Below are positions 63,951 through 64,000 of a stretch of 64,000 nt of DNA, in pieces. The position numbers and the translations under genes are program-made. Origin of the DNA: Petrimonas sulfuriphila (lineage in GTDB: Bacteria > Bacteroidota > Bacteroidia > Bacteroidales > Dysgonomonadaceae); NCBI RefSeq assembly GCF_051201015.1, contig NZ_JBPEHI010000013.1; one strand, written 5' to 3'. The notes under the pieces were generated by a model, which had not been told where the DNA came from, made no database searches, and saw only the letters and a program-made list of their open reading frames with translations. Every line of letters begins with the position of its first letter. Positions within the stretch are counted from its first letter, which is position 1.

Positions 63951-64000
63951 TTATTTATTTTTGATTATTTGAGCGGTGAAGTCGGCTTCAGATACTATTT
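63951..64000 (-). CDS. C-terminal end of LpxC/FabZ bifunctional enzyme (partial)
   Basis: The last 15 codons before a TAA at 63951-63953 (minus) encode IVSEADFTAQIIKNK, which resembles the C terminus of the FabZ half of the Bacteroidetes LpxC-FabZ fusion (typically ending EAxxxAQIVK). The next gene is lpxA, the usual order. The rest of the gene is outside the window, so the assignment rests on this short tail and on synteny. Confidence 0.7.
   Translation of the reverse strand, partial: IVSEADFTAQIIKNK

Overview
The window reads as a stretch of a Bacteroidales chromosome, most likely Dysgonomonadaceae-like (Proteiniphilum/Petrimonas relatives); the family placement is my inference from overall resemblance. 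Support for the phylum comes from SusC/SusD pairs, TamB next to a lipoprotein TamA homologue (TamL), GH92 mannosidases, DUF3575 proteins, an LpxC/FabZ-LpxA order, A-rich leaders without Shine-Dalgarno sequences, and promoter elements of the Bacteroidetes type (TTTG, then TAnnTTTG). I see no tRNA, rRNA, CRISPR array, insertion sequence or prophage. Coding density is high and gene content looks vertically inherited.

Layout. 1-6.6 kb: tamB (5' end cut off by the window) and tamL, on the plus strand. 6.6-29.7 kb: a polysaccharide utilisation locus for alpha-mannosides, entirely on the minus strand. In transcription order it runs susC, susD, a third surface lipoprotein, a strong hairpin terminator, a LacI-type regulator, two GH38 mannosidases, an MFS sugar porter, an aldose-epimerase-like protein, a GH92 enzyme, a D-lyxose/mannose isomerase, a PfkB sugar kinase, a mannitol-1-phosphate-dehydrogenase-family enzyme and a second GH92. 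The logic is outer-membrane import, periplasmic trimming to mannose, inner-membrane uptake, isomerisation to fructose and phosphorylation. Its first GH92 has glutamine in place of the usual catalytic acid glutamate.

29.7-31.5 kb: an AT-rich divergent control region and two tandem DUF3575 genes. 31.5-41 kb: housekeeping genes: dinB, an acyltransferase, an ABC-F ATPase, hisS, a PIN-PhoH protein and the proline operon proA-proB-proC. 41-44.5 kb: a cytochrome c/PQQ sugar dehydrogenase fusion followed by a TonB-dependent receptor, possibly a PQQ-scavenging pair. 44.7-49 kb: mntP, a DUF488 gene, an oligopeptidase B-like lipoprotein and a zinc-type CDF exporter. 49-54.7 kb: an OPT-family transporter, a lipoprotein GH92 and a GH28-like beta-helix protein.

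54.9-61.1 kb: an oxidative citrate-to-2-oxoglutarate cluster: aconitase, an Icd with NAD-type specificity residues, citrate synthase, and a second, NADP-type isocitrate dehydrogenase of the eukaryotic-like class. 61.2-64 kb: agmatine-to-putrescine genes (aguB, aguA) downstream of lpxA and the very end of lpxC/fabZ, on the minus strand.
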